64,000 nucleotides of DNA from positions 1 to 64,000 of the forward strand of contig NZ_CABGGS010000001.1 in NCBI RefSeq assembly GCF_902158555.1. The letters run 5' to 3'. A model generated the notes under the pieces. That model was not told the origin of the DNA, made no database searches, and worked only from the letters and a program-made list of their open reading frames with translations. Within the stretch, counting starts at the first letter, position 1. The number at the start of each line of letters is the position of its first letter. The DNA comes from Klebsiella spallanzanii (GTDB lineage: Bacteria; Pseudomonadota; Gammaproteobacteria; Enterobacterales; Enterobacteriaceae). Shown in pieces: positions 35,551-44,468 of this stretch. The position numbers were made by a program, and so were the translations under genes.

Positions 35551-35694
35551 GAGCCTATCCCAGTAGGCGTAATTGTTGTAGTCAGTTTGGACACGGACAG
35601 CGCGGAACAACCGGAGCGTACACGTAGTACGTGAGGGTTGTGAGCACTGCCCAGGGCCAAAATGGCAAATAAAGTAGCCTAATGGGGTAGGCTC
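35551..35694. repeat. 144-bp MITE-like palindromic intergenic element
   Basis: Terminal inverted repeats of 18 bp (left GAGCCTATCCCAGTAGGC, right arm reads GAGCCTACCCCATTAGGC in reverse; 16 of 18 match). The interior has a further palindrome CACGTAGTACGTG near the middle. There is no gene inside. It lies in the leader between the Fur-like site and the iron-binding protein gene. This looks like a small non-autonomous repeat family rather than ERIC, whose core is not present. Confidence 0.75.
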
Positions 35695-35761
35695 TTAGTA
35701 TATGTGGGCAAACTAAACCAACCAGCCGGCGGAAAGGATTAAAACACAGTGAAATGTGAAT

Positions 35762-35780
35762 GATAATGAAAACAATTACC
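35762..35780. promoter_or_regulatory. Fur-like box upstream of the iron transporter
   Basis: GATAATGAAAACAATTACC agrees with the Fur consensus GATAATGATAATCATTATC at 14 of 19 positions. It lies 225 bp before the FbpA-like start codon, beyond the MITE-like element. Confidence 0.55.
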
Positions 35781-35956
35781 ATCTAATGAAAAGAGTGAAA
35801 TATACTGAGCGCGGGTATTTGGGGGCGGGAAAATTCTTTTAAAAAAGGATGGGAATAATGAACATTAAAATAACCTTAAGACGATTTAACTTTTTACAGC
35901 CATTAATTAAAAACATGATCGGCATCGCATTAGCGTGATACAGAATACATCCGTAA

Positions 35957-36487
35957 CTAGCGAAAACTCCACTGAATGCTGACGACAAAAACGGTCGGGA
36001 TAATAATCCCGGTTTCAATGCCAAAGTAATCGGTAAAGTTGTACTGAAAACCATGATAAATGTAGGGAGAAAAGCCGATCCCGGTGGCATCTTTAAAATC
36101 TTTATAAGAGCCATGATCCCCGCAGTGCTCAAAAGCATCGAAGAAGAATTCACCCACGTAGCCGTAAATCCCCTTAAATACCCAACCGTTGCCGAAGGAT
36201 ACCCAATCGCGGCGCACGCCAAGCGCAATGCAGCGGTCATCAAAGCTGTTTTTCATCGTCCCGGCCAGCAGGCTGTACTTTGAGTCCTCAGAGAACTTGC
36301 GCTCGACGGAGGCAAACTGGTTATCAAAACCTTCAGTGTACTGCCCGTGGTTGTTCGATAAATGATAAATCCATGAACCGGTATTTACCGAATAGAGATT
36401 GATTTCATCAGCCTGCACGAACGTCGTCGAGGCAAACATGGCGGCAGACGCCATCGCGCACTTCATTTTTCTGTACATCAACATCAT
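35957..36487 (-). CDS. Small exported beta-barrel-like protein, unknown function
   Basis: Encodes 176 residues. Signal peptide with cleavage after about residue 26 (FVQADE). The rest alternates aromatic and polar residues in short strands with Gly turns, and ends with IQWSFR, suggesting a small outer membrane barrel. Two cysteines lie in the mature part (DDRCIALG and FEHCGDHG). I do not recognise the family. Two adjacent ATGs could start it. The neighbours (iron transporter, LeuO-like regulator) give no clear role. Confidence 0.6.
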   Translation of the reverse strand: MMLMYRKMKCAMASAAMFASTTFVQADEINLYSVNTGSWIYHLSNNHGQYTEGFDNQFASVERKFSEDSKYSLLAGTMKNSFDDRCIALGVRRDWVSFGNGWVFKGIYGYVGEFFFDAFEHCGDHGSYKDFKDATGIGFSPYIYHGFQYNFTDYFGIETGIIIPTVFVVSIQWSFR

Positions 36488-36748
36488 CTCTTGGTTCAGG
36501 CATCAGCCCCACTGGATATTGAGAGTATAGAAACCGCCGCGCAGGTCTGCTGTACAAATGGCTGATTTTCTGCAACTTGATATTGCAATGAATTTTATGT
36601 CTGCAAATTATATCAAATAATAACGTCAGCTGTTATTTAACCGGTAAAAGGACAGATAAATTTAATACTATTAAATTTACTCTCAAGACTGGATCCGATA
36701 AACGGCAATAAATACCCGGCGTCTGACCAGGTATTTATTGAAATATAT

Positions 36749-37696
36749 TTAACGCTGGCAAATTTTGGTCAACAGCTCAGCCATCCAGCGGTGGCTTCTC
36801 TCCTGACCTGCCGTTTCATGCCACGAGAGATAGCAGGTTCGACTGTTCATATCTAAAGGCAGCGGCAGCAGCTGTAGCGCAAATTGTTCTTCAAACTCTC
36901 TGGCCAACCACTCGGGCGCGATAGCCACCATATTGGTTTGCGACACCACGCTCAATACGCTGACCAGCGCATTACCGTGAAAAGCAATACAGGCCTGCTG
37001 CTCTTCGGAGCTATACCAGGGATGGCTGAATGACGCATAGCGATCGAGGGCGACGGTTGCATGCTGCTCCTGATAAATCTCCTGCTCGTCCAGCGAGGCT
37101 GTAATGCGTGGATGGCCTCGCCTGGCAACCAACACCATTTCATCATTGAACAATGGGATGCTGGTAAACTCCGGATGATTGAATTTGTTGTAATCGAGAA
37201 CAAATTCAACCTCCTGGTAGCGAAGCTGATTGATGACCTGCTGACTCAGCGAGGATTTAAAGGAGAGACTGACCCTCGGCGCAATCTCACTTATTTTGTT
37301 AAAAATCAGCGGTGTCAGGTAGTTATCCAGAGGGCTACAGACGCAAAGATTGTAAACGCGTTCGCAGTCAAGCGGGTCGAAGAGCGTATCCGGTAGCTCA
37401 TTTTGCACCAACTGCAGCGCCCGTCGAACCGAACTAAATAGCTGGAAGGCGCGATCTGTCGGTTTAATCCCGCGACCGTTGCGAACAAACAGTTCGTCCT
37501 TAAACAGCACCTTCAGGCGAGATACTGCGCTACTGACGGCAGGTTGCGACATCCCCAAAGTTTGCGCTGCTCTGGTTAAACTTTTTTCCTGCATCACGGT
37601 ATCAAAAATGGTCAGCAAATTAAGATCCACTCTGCGCAATGCAGGTTGCATGATTTTTGGTTCAGAGGTTGGTTTAGACGTTGTATTTTCACTCAT
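36749..37696 (-). CDS. LysR-family regulator, LeuO-like
   Basis: Encodes 315 residues. HTH at about 40-60 ([22 protein letters not shown]). Many stretches match LeuO as I recall it: [15 protein letters not shown], the [13 protein letters not shown] segment, and near the end [15 protein letters not shown] with a short basic C-terminus. LeuO antagonises H-NS and controls cryptic and stress genes. True leuO sits beside the leucine operon, which is not in this window, so this is either a paralogue or a relocated leuO. The variable N-terminal arm (1-18) is longer than the rest of the family. Confidence 0.8.
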   Translation of the reverse strand: MSENTTSKPTSEPKIMQPALRRVDLNLLTIFDTVMQEKSLTRAAQTLGMSQPAVSSAVSRLKVLFKDELFVRNGRGIKPTDRAFQLFSSVRRALQLVQNELPDTLFDPLDCERVYNLCVCSPLDNYLTPLIFNKISEIAPRVSLSFKSSLSQQVINQLRYQEVEFVLDYNKFNHPEFTSIPLFNDEMVLVARRGHPRITASLDEQEIYQEQHATVALDRYASFSHPWYSSEEQQACIAFHGNALVSVLSVVSQTNMVAIAPEWLAREFEEQFALQLLPLPLDMNSRTCYLSWHETAGQERSHRWMAELLTKICQR

Positions 37697-37717
37697 GTTG
37701 GGAACTCCACCAGCACA

Positions 37718-37924
37718 TTAATTAGCGATTCTGCTTCGTAACACTGAGATCTTTCGCCAAAGAAAAAAGATGGGAAGATAAATCATCATTGGCAACAGCA
37801 GCCATGTGTTATCCGTTTCCAGCAGCACGCTCAAATGTATGAAACTTATTATCAAGATGGTAAACAGCAAAAGAATATGAAACGTGTTGTGTTTTCTGGA
37901 GAAAACGGCGTAGCGATACAGCAT
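37718..37924 (-). CDS. Small membrane protein, unknown
   Basis: Encodes 68 residues with two predicted membrane helices (about 16-36 and 41-57) and basic ends. A good ribosome-binding site (AAGGGA, seven bases ahead of ATG 37924) supports it as a real gene. It lies 21 bp ahead of the LeuO-like gene in the same direction, so the two may be cotranscribed. No family recognised. Confidence 0.5.
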   Translation of the reverse strand: MLYRYAVFSRKHNTFHILLLFTILIISFIHLSVLLETDNTWLLLPMMIYLPIFFLWRKISVLRSRIAN

Positions 37925-38299
37925 TATTTTTCCCTTCGTTCACTCCTTGAACAAGGAACAATACCATATAAAAACTAGTGAAATTTCTGAAAAATACGCG
38001 ACTTAATCCTAATAAGTAAATTCTCATTGAAACTATCAAATAGCACTTACGTGTGAGTGTTTAAAATGCAACTATGTTGCTGTCAGCAAACCAGTCGATT
38101 TAACAGTTAATTCGCATATCGCCGCGTTGATGGGCGTGGCTGAAATCGTTATACAGGCAATTGCAATGCCTATGACGGAATAACAATTGAGAGGTTTAAG
38201 AGCGTGGCAATAATCGTGCAGAAGAAAGACGGAAATATCGATACAAGCGGGAGGTTGCGGATTATTTCGCTCATTATCAGCTAAAACCCAGGGGAAAAA
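37925..38299. other. Gene-free stretch upstream of small membrane protein
   Basis: No credible gene on either strand. It is AT-rich near 37960-38060 (promoter-like for the LeuO-like pair) and then mixed. The part just beyond tRNA-Thr could hold its termination signal (a run of T follows the CCA on the minus strand) but no strong hairpin is seen. Confidence 0.5.
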
Positions 38300-38375
<76 letters not shown>

Positions 38376-38377
38376 AT

Positions 38378-38452
38378 TGGGCCGCCATCGAGGCCTCGAA
38401 CCCCGTTCCCTACAACGTACGTCGTTCGCTCTTCCAGATGAGCTAATGGCGG
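38378..38452 (-). pseudogene. Decayed tRNA in tandem with tRNA-Thr
   Basis: Minus strand, 75 bases with encoded CCA and discriminator C. The acceptor is a perfect 7-bp stem (CCGCCAT / ATGGCGG). The D-arm GCTC/GAGC is sound, and the T-arm CGGGG/CCTCG has a TTCGAGG loop. The anticodon arm is defective: one base short, four weak pairs at best, and no T at position 33. No anticodon can be read with confidence. Only two bases separate it from the 5' end of tRNA-Thr. Confidence 0.7.
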
Positions 38453-38459
38453 TCAGGTA

Positions 38460-38503
38460 CTAATCAGTAAATCCTACAGTAGTGGCTTGCCGATACTGAT
38501 TAG
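38460..38503. repeat. 10-bp inverted repeat upstream of the tRNA pair
   Basis: CTAATCAGTA (38460-38469) and TACTGATTAG (38494-38503) are perfect inverted copies 24 bases apart. They could be a regulatory dyad of the tRNA or scs promoters, or an integration scar. Function unknown. Confidence 0.5.
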
Positions 38504-38733
38504 CGGCGCGCATAGTAACCAGATTAATTAACTATGTAAATAATATAAATGCATGAAATATCCGAATCCATACATGATTAGGCTAACGATGAACCCAGAA
38601 TCAACGCGGGAAAGCGGGTCTCGCAAAGATCTTTCCGCTCAAGGAAAAATCACCAATACTGGATACAGACAAAACCTTACACGATAGCCTCTTGAACATT
38701 GATAAGTATTGTTTATGATCTGCGGGTTCTGAA

Positions 38734-39126
38734 ATGACCCGGTATCCTATGCACAATCGTCAGCTCCCTGGTAAATGGTTTTTGATATTGACTTGCCTGG
38801 TCATGGCTATCTGCCTTGTTCAGCGGGCGGTCTATCTGCACCATTTTTTGGAGGACGCCAGTCGCCAGGCTCAAGGGCCGACCATCAGCCTGCTGTCACC
38901 GCAACCGTCAGAGGGCGCTGAGCAAGGGCCTTCTCCCTGCCAGCTGAGCGCCAAATCCTTGCTCTGCGCACAGCCACTTTTCTTTGATGGCGCTTTACCT
39001 GCCGTCATTATATTCCTTGCTCTGCTTCAGCTGTTCGCCGCGGTTCGTATCTTCATTTTCAGAGACGATCCCGTCTGGCCACCCACGCTGCGAATTCATC
39101 TCAAAAACTGCGTTTTCCGCGAATGA
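38734..39126 (+). CDS. scsA: ScsA, suppressor of copper sensitivity A
   Basis: Encodes 130 residues: one N-terminal hydrophobic segment (about 15-33), a periplasmic stretch with two cysteines (CQLSAKSLLCAQP) and a second hydrophobic segment (about 88-106). Size, layout and position ahead of scsB match ScsA, a membrane protein tied to copper and peroxide tolerance. ATG 38734 or 38749 could start it. Confidence 0.8.
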   Translation: MTRYPMHNRQLPGKWFLILTCLVMAICLVQRAVYLHHFLEDASRQAQGPTISLLSPQPSEGAEQGPSPCQLSAKSLLCAQPLFFDGALPAVIIFLALLQLFAAVRIFIFRDDPVWPPTLRIHLKNCVFRE

Positions 39127-39172
39127 AAAATCGTTTTTCACACGATTAACTTTTTCATTCACGGAGAAAAAA

Positions 39173-41215
39173 ATGCTGAATATCTTCAGGGGCATCGTCT
39201 TCCTGTTGCTGGTCTGTATGGGCGTTGCTCATGCGGCGGACACAGGATGGCTGACATCCCCACAAAACGACCATGCCCGGATACGCTTCCAGGCTGAACA
39301 AGGGAAAGACCGGATCTACGGGCTGCTTTCGGTTGAGCTTGCTTCCGGCTGGAAAACCTATTGGCGCTCGCCGGGAGAAGGCGGCGTCGCCCCGCAAATA
39401 GTCTGGAAGGGCAATGAACAGGCGCAGTGGTATTGGCCAGTTCCATCGCGATTCGAGATTTCCGGCCTGACAACCCAGGGTTATCACCAACAGGTCGTCA
39501 TCCCGATGATTATCACCGGCAATCCTGGCGATGTACTCGAGGGTACGCTCACGCTATCCACCTGTAGCAACGTCTGTCTGTTGACCGACTACAAGCTTCA
39601 TCTGGACTTCAACCAGCCCGTTGATAGCGGCTTTCAGAGCGCTTTCGAACAAGCAATGCGGAGTATCCCAGCGGATAAAGGGGTTTCGGACGATCTTTCC
39701 GCGCATCTGGTCGGTACTCACCTTGTGATAACGGGTACTACATCCGGTGAGTGGAAAAAGCCTGGCATCTATTTTGACCTGTTAGAAGGGGGGATCCTTG
39801 CTGGCGATCCGCACATTAGCACCGAGGGGGCAAACCTCCGGGTTACGGTGCCGGTTACCGATGAATGGGGGGAGAAGCCCGCAACGCTGTCGGGGAAGAA
39901 TCTGTCGTTTGTTCTGACAAATGGTGGCAAAGCGCAGCAGACCAGCCTCACGGTGGGGGCAGATCAAGCGTCGACGACAGCAGCTCAGGGAACAACGGCG
40001 GTTAATCTCGGACAAATGCTGCTTTTCGCGCTACTTGGTGGGTTAATCCTTAACCTGATGCCCTGCGTATTGCCGGTGCTCGGTATGAAGCTCAGCGCCG
40101 TGCTGAATTCAGGGTCAAATAAGGGCAAGGTAAGGTTGCGTTTTCTGGCCACCAGCGCCGGCATTTTGACCTCGTTTGCCTTGCTGGCGCTGATGGTGAC
40201 CATTCTGAAACTTACCGGCTCATCGCTGGGCTGGGGGATACAGTTCCAGAATCCCTGGTTTATCGGCCTAATGGTCGCGGTCACATTTATCTTCTCGCTG
40301 AACCTCTTCGGGGTATTCGAGATGTTATTGCCGTCATCAGCCATTGGCCGAATGGCGACCGCCGGTGGCGCCGGGATAGCAGGCAGTTTCTGTGAAGGTG
40401 TTTTTGCTACCCTGTTGGCAACCCCCTGTTCCGCGCCCTTCCTGGGCACGGCCGTGGCTTTTGCGCTGGGTGCCCCCCTTCAGGAGCTATGGCTGATTTT
40501 CCTGGTGCTCGGACTGGGCATGGCCCTGCCGTGGCTGTTCGTCGCCATTATTCCTAAGACGGCCACGCTGCTCCCTCGCCCCGGCCGCTGGATGAACACG
40601 TTAAAAATGGTGCTCGGTGCCATGATGCTGGCCTCCAGCTTCTGGCTGGCGACGCTGTTGAGTCTCCATCTTGGCGAAACGTCCAGCGCCATGATTACGC
40701 TGGCGCTTATCCTGGCGGCCCTGCTCGCCTTGTTAGTGACCGGCAAGCGAACGACGCCAACTTTCTGGTTGGTGGTTATCGCGCTGGCGGCGTTGGGTGG
40801 CTATCAGGTGCGCGGCCTGCTTGCTAATGAAGCCGCTCTCTCTTCGCAGGATACGACCGCGCAGCACATCCGCTGGCAGCCCCTTAGCGAGGACGCCATC
40901 CTGAGCGCGCTGGCCGATGGCAAACGGGTTTTTGTCGATATATCGGCCGACTGGTGCGTCACCTGTAAGGTGAATGAACACCGGGTATTAAATCAGCCCG
41001 CCATCATCAGCGCGCTGAGTCAACCTGACGTGGTCGCGCTGCGCGGCGACTGGAGTAAACCGTCTGACCTGATTACCCGCTTCCTGCAGAAAAGAAATAG
41101 CTATGCCATTCCCTTTAACGAAGTTTATGGCCCAGGCAGCCCGCAGGGAGTCATGCTCCCGCCGCTGCTCGATCAACAGACTGTCCTCGATGCTCTCAAT
41201 CATGCCAAAGGTTAA
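39173..41215 (+). CDS. scsB: ScsB, DsbD-like thiol-disulfide reductase
   Basis: Encodes 680 residues from ATG 39173 (GGAG precedes). Signal peptide 1-20. The N-terminal periplasmic domain carries paired Cys (STCSNVC). The central eight-helix CcdA/DsbD domain carries Cys in LMPCVLPVLG and TPCSAPFLG. The C-terminal periplasmic thioredoxin-like domain has WCVTC near residue 600. It moves electrons from cytoplasmic thioredoxin to periplasmic ScsC. A longer frame begins inside scsA but encodes no domain there and is not used. Confidence 0.92.
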   Translation: MLNIFRGIVFLLLVCMGVAHAADTGWLTSPQNDHARIRFQAEQGKDRIYGLLSVELASGWKTYWRSPGEGGVAPQIVWKGNEQAQWYWPVPSRFEISGLTTQGYHQQVVIPMIITGNPGDVLEGTLTLSTCSNVCLLTDYKLHLDFNQPVDSGFQSAFEQAMRSIPADKGVSDDLSAHLVGTHLVITGTTSGEWKKPGIYFDLLEGGILAGDPHISTEGANLRVTVPVTDEWGEKPATLSGKNLSFVLTNGGKAQQTSLTVGADQASTTAAQGTTAVNLGQMLLFALLGGLILNLMPCVLPVLGMKLSAVLNSGSNKGKVRLRFLATSAGILTSFALLALMVTILKLTGSSLGWGIQFQNPWFIGLMVAVTFIFSLNLFGVFEMLLPSSAIGRMATAGGAGIAGSFCEGVFATLLATPCSAPFLGTAVAFALGAPLQELWLIFLVLGLGMALPWLFVAIIPKTATLLPRPGRWMNTLKMVLGAMMLASSFWLATLLSLHLGETSSAMITLALILAALLALLVTGKRTTPTFWLVVIALAALGGYQVRGLLANEAALSSQDTTAQHIRWQPLSEDAILSALADGKRVFVDISADWCVTCKVNEHRVLNQPAIISALSQPDVVALRGDWSKPSDLITRFLQKRNSYAIPFNEVYGPGSPQGVMLPPLLDQQTVLDALNHAKG

Positions 41216-41221
41216 TTTGCT

Positions 41222-41944
41222 ATGAAAAAAACGCTGCTCACTCTCATTCTCCTTTCGGCATCTTTGCAGGCATCGGCGTCTTCGCCGCTTACCCCGGCGC
41301 AAGAAGCCCGCGTACAAGAGCTGGTTAAGGAGACGCTGCTTAGCCATCCAGAGATCCTGGTCGCCGCAGCCGATAAGCTCGATCGGCAAAATGCCGAGGC
41401 CGGGCAAGAACAGTTGAAACACGTGATTTCGCAGTACAATGATTTTATTTTTCATGACCCCAATTCACCGCGTATCGGTGCACAAAATCCGAAGCTGACG
41501 TTGGTCGTGTTTACCGATTACAACTGTCCGTACTGCAAAAAGTTTGATCCGTATCTGGAAAAGATTGTTGAAAAATATCCAGAAGTTGCCGTGATATTTA
41601 AGTTTCTGCCCTGGCGTTCGGAAAGTTCAGTCACCTCGGCAAGGGATGCGTTAACCCTTTGGCGCACGCATCCTCAACAGTTTATGAAATTTAACCATAT
41701 CCTGATGGCGAAAAAGGGGTATCACGATACCGCCAGCATTGAGGAGGCGAAAAAGAAAGCGGGCGTCATTGTGGACACACCGGATGAGCAAAGTCTGGAA
41801 ACGATTAAGAAAAGCTTTTCTGTCGCCGAAAAGCTTGGCATTCAGGGAACGCCAGCCACGTTGATTGGCGATGACATGCTGTCAGGCTGGATCCCATATG
41901 AGCAATTTGACGCTATGGTCAGCGATGCGCTGAAGAAACAATAA
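41222..41944 (+). CDS. scsC: ScsC, periplasmic thioredoxin-fold protein
   Basis: Encodes 240 residues. Signal peptide 1-19. A helical N-terminal stalk (about 24-75), like that of the trimeric Proteus ScsC, is followed by a DsbA/DsbG-like thioredoxin fold with active site Cys102-Pro-Tyr-Cys105 and a cis-Pro in GTPATLIG. It is six bases after scsB, its predicted reductant. It may repair misoxidised proteins under copper stress; oligomeric state is inferred from the stalk only. Confidence 0.9.
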   Translation: MKKTLLTLILLSASLQASASSPLTPAQEARVQELVKETLLSHPEILVAAADKLDRQNAEAGQEQLKHVISQYNDFIFHDPNSPRIGAQNPKLTLVVFTDYNCPYCKKFDPYLEKIVEKYPEVAVIFKFLPWRSESSVTSARDALTLWRTHPQQFMKFNHILMAKKGYHDTASIEEAKKKAGVIVDTPDEQSLETIKKSFSVAEKLGIQGTPATLIGDDMLSGWIPYEQFDAMVSDALKKQ

Positions 41945-41989
41945 CCCACGTCTGGGGGACGCGCGCCCCCAGAATTTAGAGGCAATACG

Positions 41990-42748
41990 ATGAAATATAT
42001 TCTACTCCTGGCGGCCTGGATGATGTCGGGCCTGGCTTTTGCCGAAGAGGCTATCCCTCAGGTAGTTAAAAATTTTGCTGAGCAGCAGGGAATAAAAATT
42101 ATCAAGGAGATAGATTCGACCGGAGGCGTTAAGGGCTGGGTCGGTCAGTACCAGGATATGGGGGTGACAATGTTTTTGACGCCGGACGAGAAACACGTCA
42201 TTTCAGGATATCTTTATGACGATAAAGGTAAAAATCTTAGCGAAGCCTGGTTCAAAGAGGCGATTTATACCCCTTTAGGCCGCGAAATGTGGAAAACGCT
42301 AAATAATGCCCAGCCGCTCAAAGAAGGTGCTGATTCGGCGGCCCGAAAAGTCATTGTCTTCGCCGATCCTTTTTGCCCCTATTGCAAAGAATTCTGGTCT
42401 GCAGCCCAGCCGTGGGTAAAAGCGGGCAAGGTCCAGTTGAATACCCTGCTGGTTGCTTTTCTCAACCCGAAAAGCGGCAGATACGCAACGGCTATTCTGA
42501 ATGCCAAAGATCCGGTCGCCGCGTGGCAAGAGTATGAGCTATCCGGTGGCAAAAAACTGCCGCGCTTTGACGGGGTTACGCCGCGAGAAACCTTTAATCT
42601 TCTTCAGCATCATCAAAAACTGATGGATGATTTAGGGGCCAGCGCCACGCCGGCAATCTATTACATGAATGAACAGAATGAACTTCAGCAGGTCATCGGC
42701 ATGCCCGATGAGAAACAGCTGACAGAGATGTTCGGGCCAAAACCCTGA
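41990..42748 (+). CDS. DsbG-like periplasmic disulfide isomerase in scsD position
   Basis: Encodes 252 residues. Signal peptide to about residue 18. The N-terminal cystatin-like dimerisation domain (about 20-75) is followed by a thioredoxin fold with Cys129-Pro-Tyr-Cys132 (ADPFCPYCKEFW) and SATPAIYYM with cis-Pro. Close to DsbG throughout (YQDMGVT, TPAIYYM, LMDDLGA). The scs operon usually ends with scsD, a smaller membrane-tethered thioredoxin-like protein; this is not that protein. It could be reduced by ScsB. Confidence 0.85.
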   Translation: MKYILLLAAWMMSGLAFAEEAIPQVVKNFAEQQGIKIIKEIDSTGGVKGWVGQYQDMGVTMFLTPDEKHVISGYLYDDKGKNLSEAWFKEAIYTPLGREMWKTLNNAQPLKEGADSAARKVIVFADPFCPYCKEFWSAAQPWVKAGKVQLNTLLVAFLNPKSGRYATAILNAKDPVAAWQEYELSGGKKLPRFDGVTPRETFNLLQHHQKLMDDLGASATPAIYYMNEQNELQQVIGMPDEKQLTEMFGPKP

Positions 42749-42760
42749 CTAAACCGATGA

Positions 42761-42791
42761 CCAACATAGCGCTTTCCGGGCGCTTTGTTGG
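42761..42791. terminator. Hairpin after the scs/dsbG operon
   Basis: CCAACATAGCGC pairs with GCGCTTTGTTGG (11 of 12 pairs). No clear T-run follows, so termination strength is uncertain. Confidence 0.45.
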
Positions 42792-42888
42792 CCATCGAAA
42801 ACGCCTTGCTTACCCCATCATTACCTCGTACTTTGGGTCTTGCTCTGCCCATTTATACAGAATTCATTGCTTGAGTTAACGAGGAATA

Positions 42889-43224
42889 ATGGAACGCTTA
42901 TTTGTCTACGGCACGCTGCGTCCGGGCCACTCAAATGCCCATATTATGGAAAGCATCGGCGGAGAATGGTTGCCAGGCTACGTGACAGGCACATTTTATG
43001 AACGAGGCTGGGGAGCGGCGGCGGATTTTCCGGGGATCGTGCTTGATAAAAGCGGCCCTCGCGTCCACGGTTACCTTTTCGTGTCCGCGAATCTTCACGC
43101 TCACTGGTCAATGCTGGACGAATTCGAAGATGGCTACGACCGCGTTGCTGTTGAAGTTACCACGGAGGATGGTCAACGCGTGGCCGCGTGGATCTATCAG
43201 CTACAGCCAAAGATGACCTCGTAA
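42889..43224 (+). CDS. Gamma-glutamylcyclotransferase-like protein (AIG2/YtfP family)
   Basis: Encodes 111 residues of the AIG2-like fold: LFVYGTLRPGHSN at the start, a central HGYLF strand and the general-acid Glu in MLDEFEDGYDR. Some family members act on gamma-glutamyl amines or in glutathione turnover; the substrate is not known here. It stands alone with a ribosome-binding site (AACGAGGAAT) ahead of ATG, and ends at a strong hairpin. Confidence 0.8.
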   Translation: MERLFVYGTLRPGHSNAHIMESIGGEWLPGYVTGTFYERGWGAAADFPGIVLDKSGPRVHGYLFVSANLHAHWSMLDEFEDGYDRVAVEVTTEDGQRVAAWIYQLQPKMTS

Positions 43225-43229
43225 GACAA

Positions 43230-43264
43230 TTACGCCCTGCATACCGAACGTCTGCAGGGCGTAA
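43230..43264. terminator. Bidirectional terminator-like hairpin between convergent genes
   Basis: Perfect 12-bp stem TTACGCCCTGCA / TGCAGGGCGTAA with an 11-base loop between two converging genes. T-runs are weak. Confidence 0.55.
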
Positions 43265-43276
43265 CACACTTCACAT

Positions 43277-44305
43277 TTATGCGTCGCGCCAGCCCAGCGC
43301 CGGAGCAACGTGTTTCAGAATAGACTCAATCACATGCGCGTTATAATCCACGCCCAGCTGGTTCGGTACCGTCAATAATAGCGTATCCGCTTCAGCAATT
43401 GCTTCATCCTGTTTCAGCTGTTCTATCAGCTTGTCCGGCTCTGCGGCGTAGCTGCGCCCGAAAATCGCCCGTGTCTTCTCATCAAGAAAACCTATCGAAT
43501 CGCGCTCATCACGACCTGAGCCAAAATACATCCGGTCGCGCTCGTCCATCAGGGCAAAAATGCTGCGGCTGACCGAAACCCGCGGTGTACGCGTATGACC
43601 GGCCTCGGCCCACGCCTCGCGATAGGCGCGGATCTGTTTAGCCTGCTGAATATGGAACGGCTCACCGGTTTCATCGTCTTTCAAGGTCGAACTTTGCAGA
43701 TTCATCCCAAGCTTTGCCGCCCACATCGCCGTCGCATTTGACCCCGCCCCCCACCAGATTCGATCGCGCAGGCCTTCGGAATGAGGCTCAAGGCGCAGCA
43801 GGCCAGGCGGGTTGGGGAACATCGGCTGCGGATTAGGCTTCGCAAAACCTTCGCCCCGCAGCGCGTCCAGCAACACTTCAGTGTGACGGCGGGCCATGTC
43901 CGACTCGTTTTCACCTTCAGCGGGGACGTAACCAAAATAGCGCCAGCCATCAATTACCTGCTCCGGAGAGCCGCGGCTGATGCCCAGCTGTAAACGACCG
44001 CCGGAAATGAGATCCGCAGCGCCTGCATCCTCTGCCATATACAGCGGATTTTCATAGCGCATATCGATAACGCCGGTGCCAATTTCAATACTTTTGGTTT
44101 TCGCACCGACTGCTGCCAGTAGAGGAAACGGCGAGCTGAGCTGGCGAGCGAAATGATGCACCCTGAAGTAAGCGCCATCCGCGCCCAGCTCTTCGGCGGC
44201 AACGGCCAGGTCGATGGATTGCAGCAGCGCATCGGCGGCTGAACGCGTACCGGACTGCGGCGACGGCGTCCAGTGACCAAATGATAAAAAGCCAATCTTT
44301 TTCAT
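43277..44305 (-). CDS. LLM-class flavin-dependent oxidoreductase (luciferase-like)
   Basis: Encodes 342 residues of the bacterial luciferase-like monooxygenase superfamily (TIM barrel using F420 or FMN). It has the start FLSFGHWTP, the FRVHHFARQLSSPFPLLAA segment and the RLQLGISRGSPEQVIDGWRYF region typical of the family. Substrate unknown. No operon partners: the next gene upstream is 163 bp away. FMN is more likely than F420 in an enterobacterium. Confidence 0.8.
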   Translation of the reverse strand: MKKIGFLSFGHWTPSPQSGTRSAADALLQSIDLAVAAEELGADGAYFRVHHFARQLSSPFPLLAAVGAKTKSIEIGTGVIDMRYENPLYMAEDAGAADLISGGRLQLGISRGSPEQVIDGWRYFGYVPAEGENESDMARRHTEVLLDALRGEGFAKPNPQPMFPNPPGLLRLEPHSEGLRDRIWWGAGSNATAMWAAKLGMNLQSSTLKDDETGEPFHIQQAKQIRAYREAWAEAGHTRTPRVSVSRSIFALMDERDRMYFGSGRDERDSIGFLDEKTRAIFGRSYAAEPDKLIEQLKQDEAIAEADTLLLTVPNQLGVDYNAHVIESILKHVAPALGWRDA

Positions 44306-44468
44306 GACGTGGGTATCCTGGTTTGCAGGGGAATCGTCAACAGGCGGCGGATTATCGCGCGTGAAAAGCCCGTTCCTGTCGAGTTATCCCCCCTACTCTA
44401 CGCATTACCAGGTGAGAATAAATATCCTTTGTTTAACCGAATACATCAAATAAATTGACTGATTCAGT

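Noticed and set aside
35551..35694. ERIC element
   Set aside because: The palindrome is the right size, but the ERIC core sequence is not present; treated as a separate MITE-like repeat.
35839..36243. 134-codon frame overlapping the small barrel-like gene
   Set aside because: Shadow frame of the better-supported gene 35957-36487 with a signal peptide.
38984..39172. N-terminal extension of scsB starting inside scsA
   Set aside because: It overlaps scsA in another frame; the ATG at 39173 has a ribosome-binding site and is followed by a proper signal peptide.
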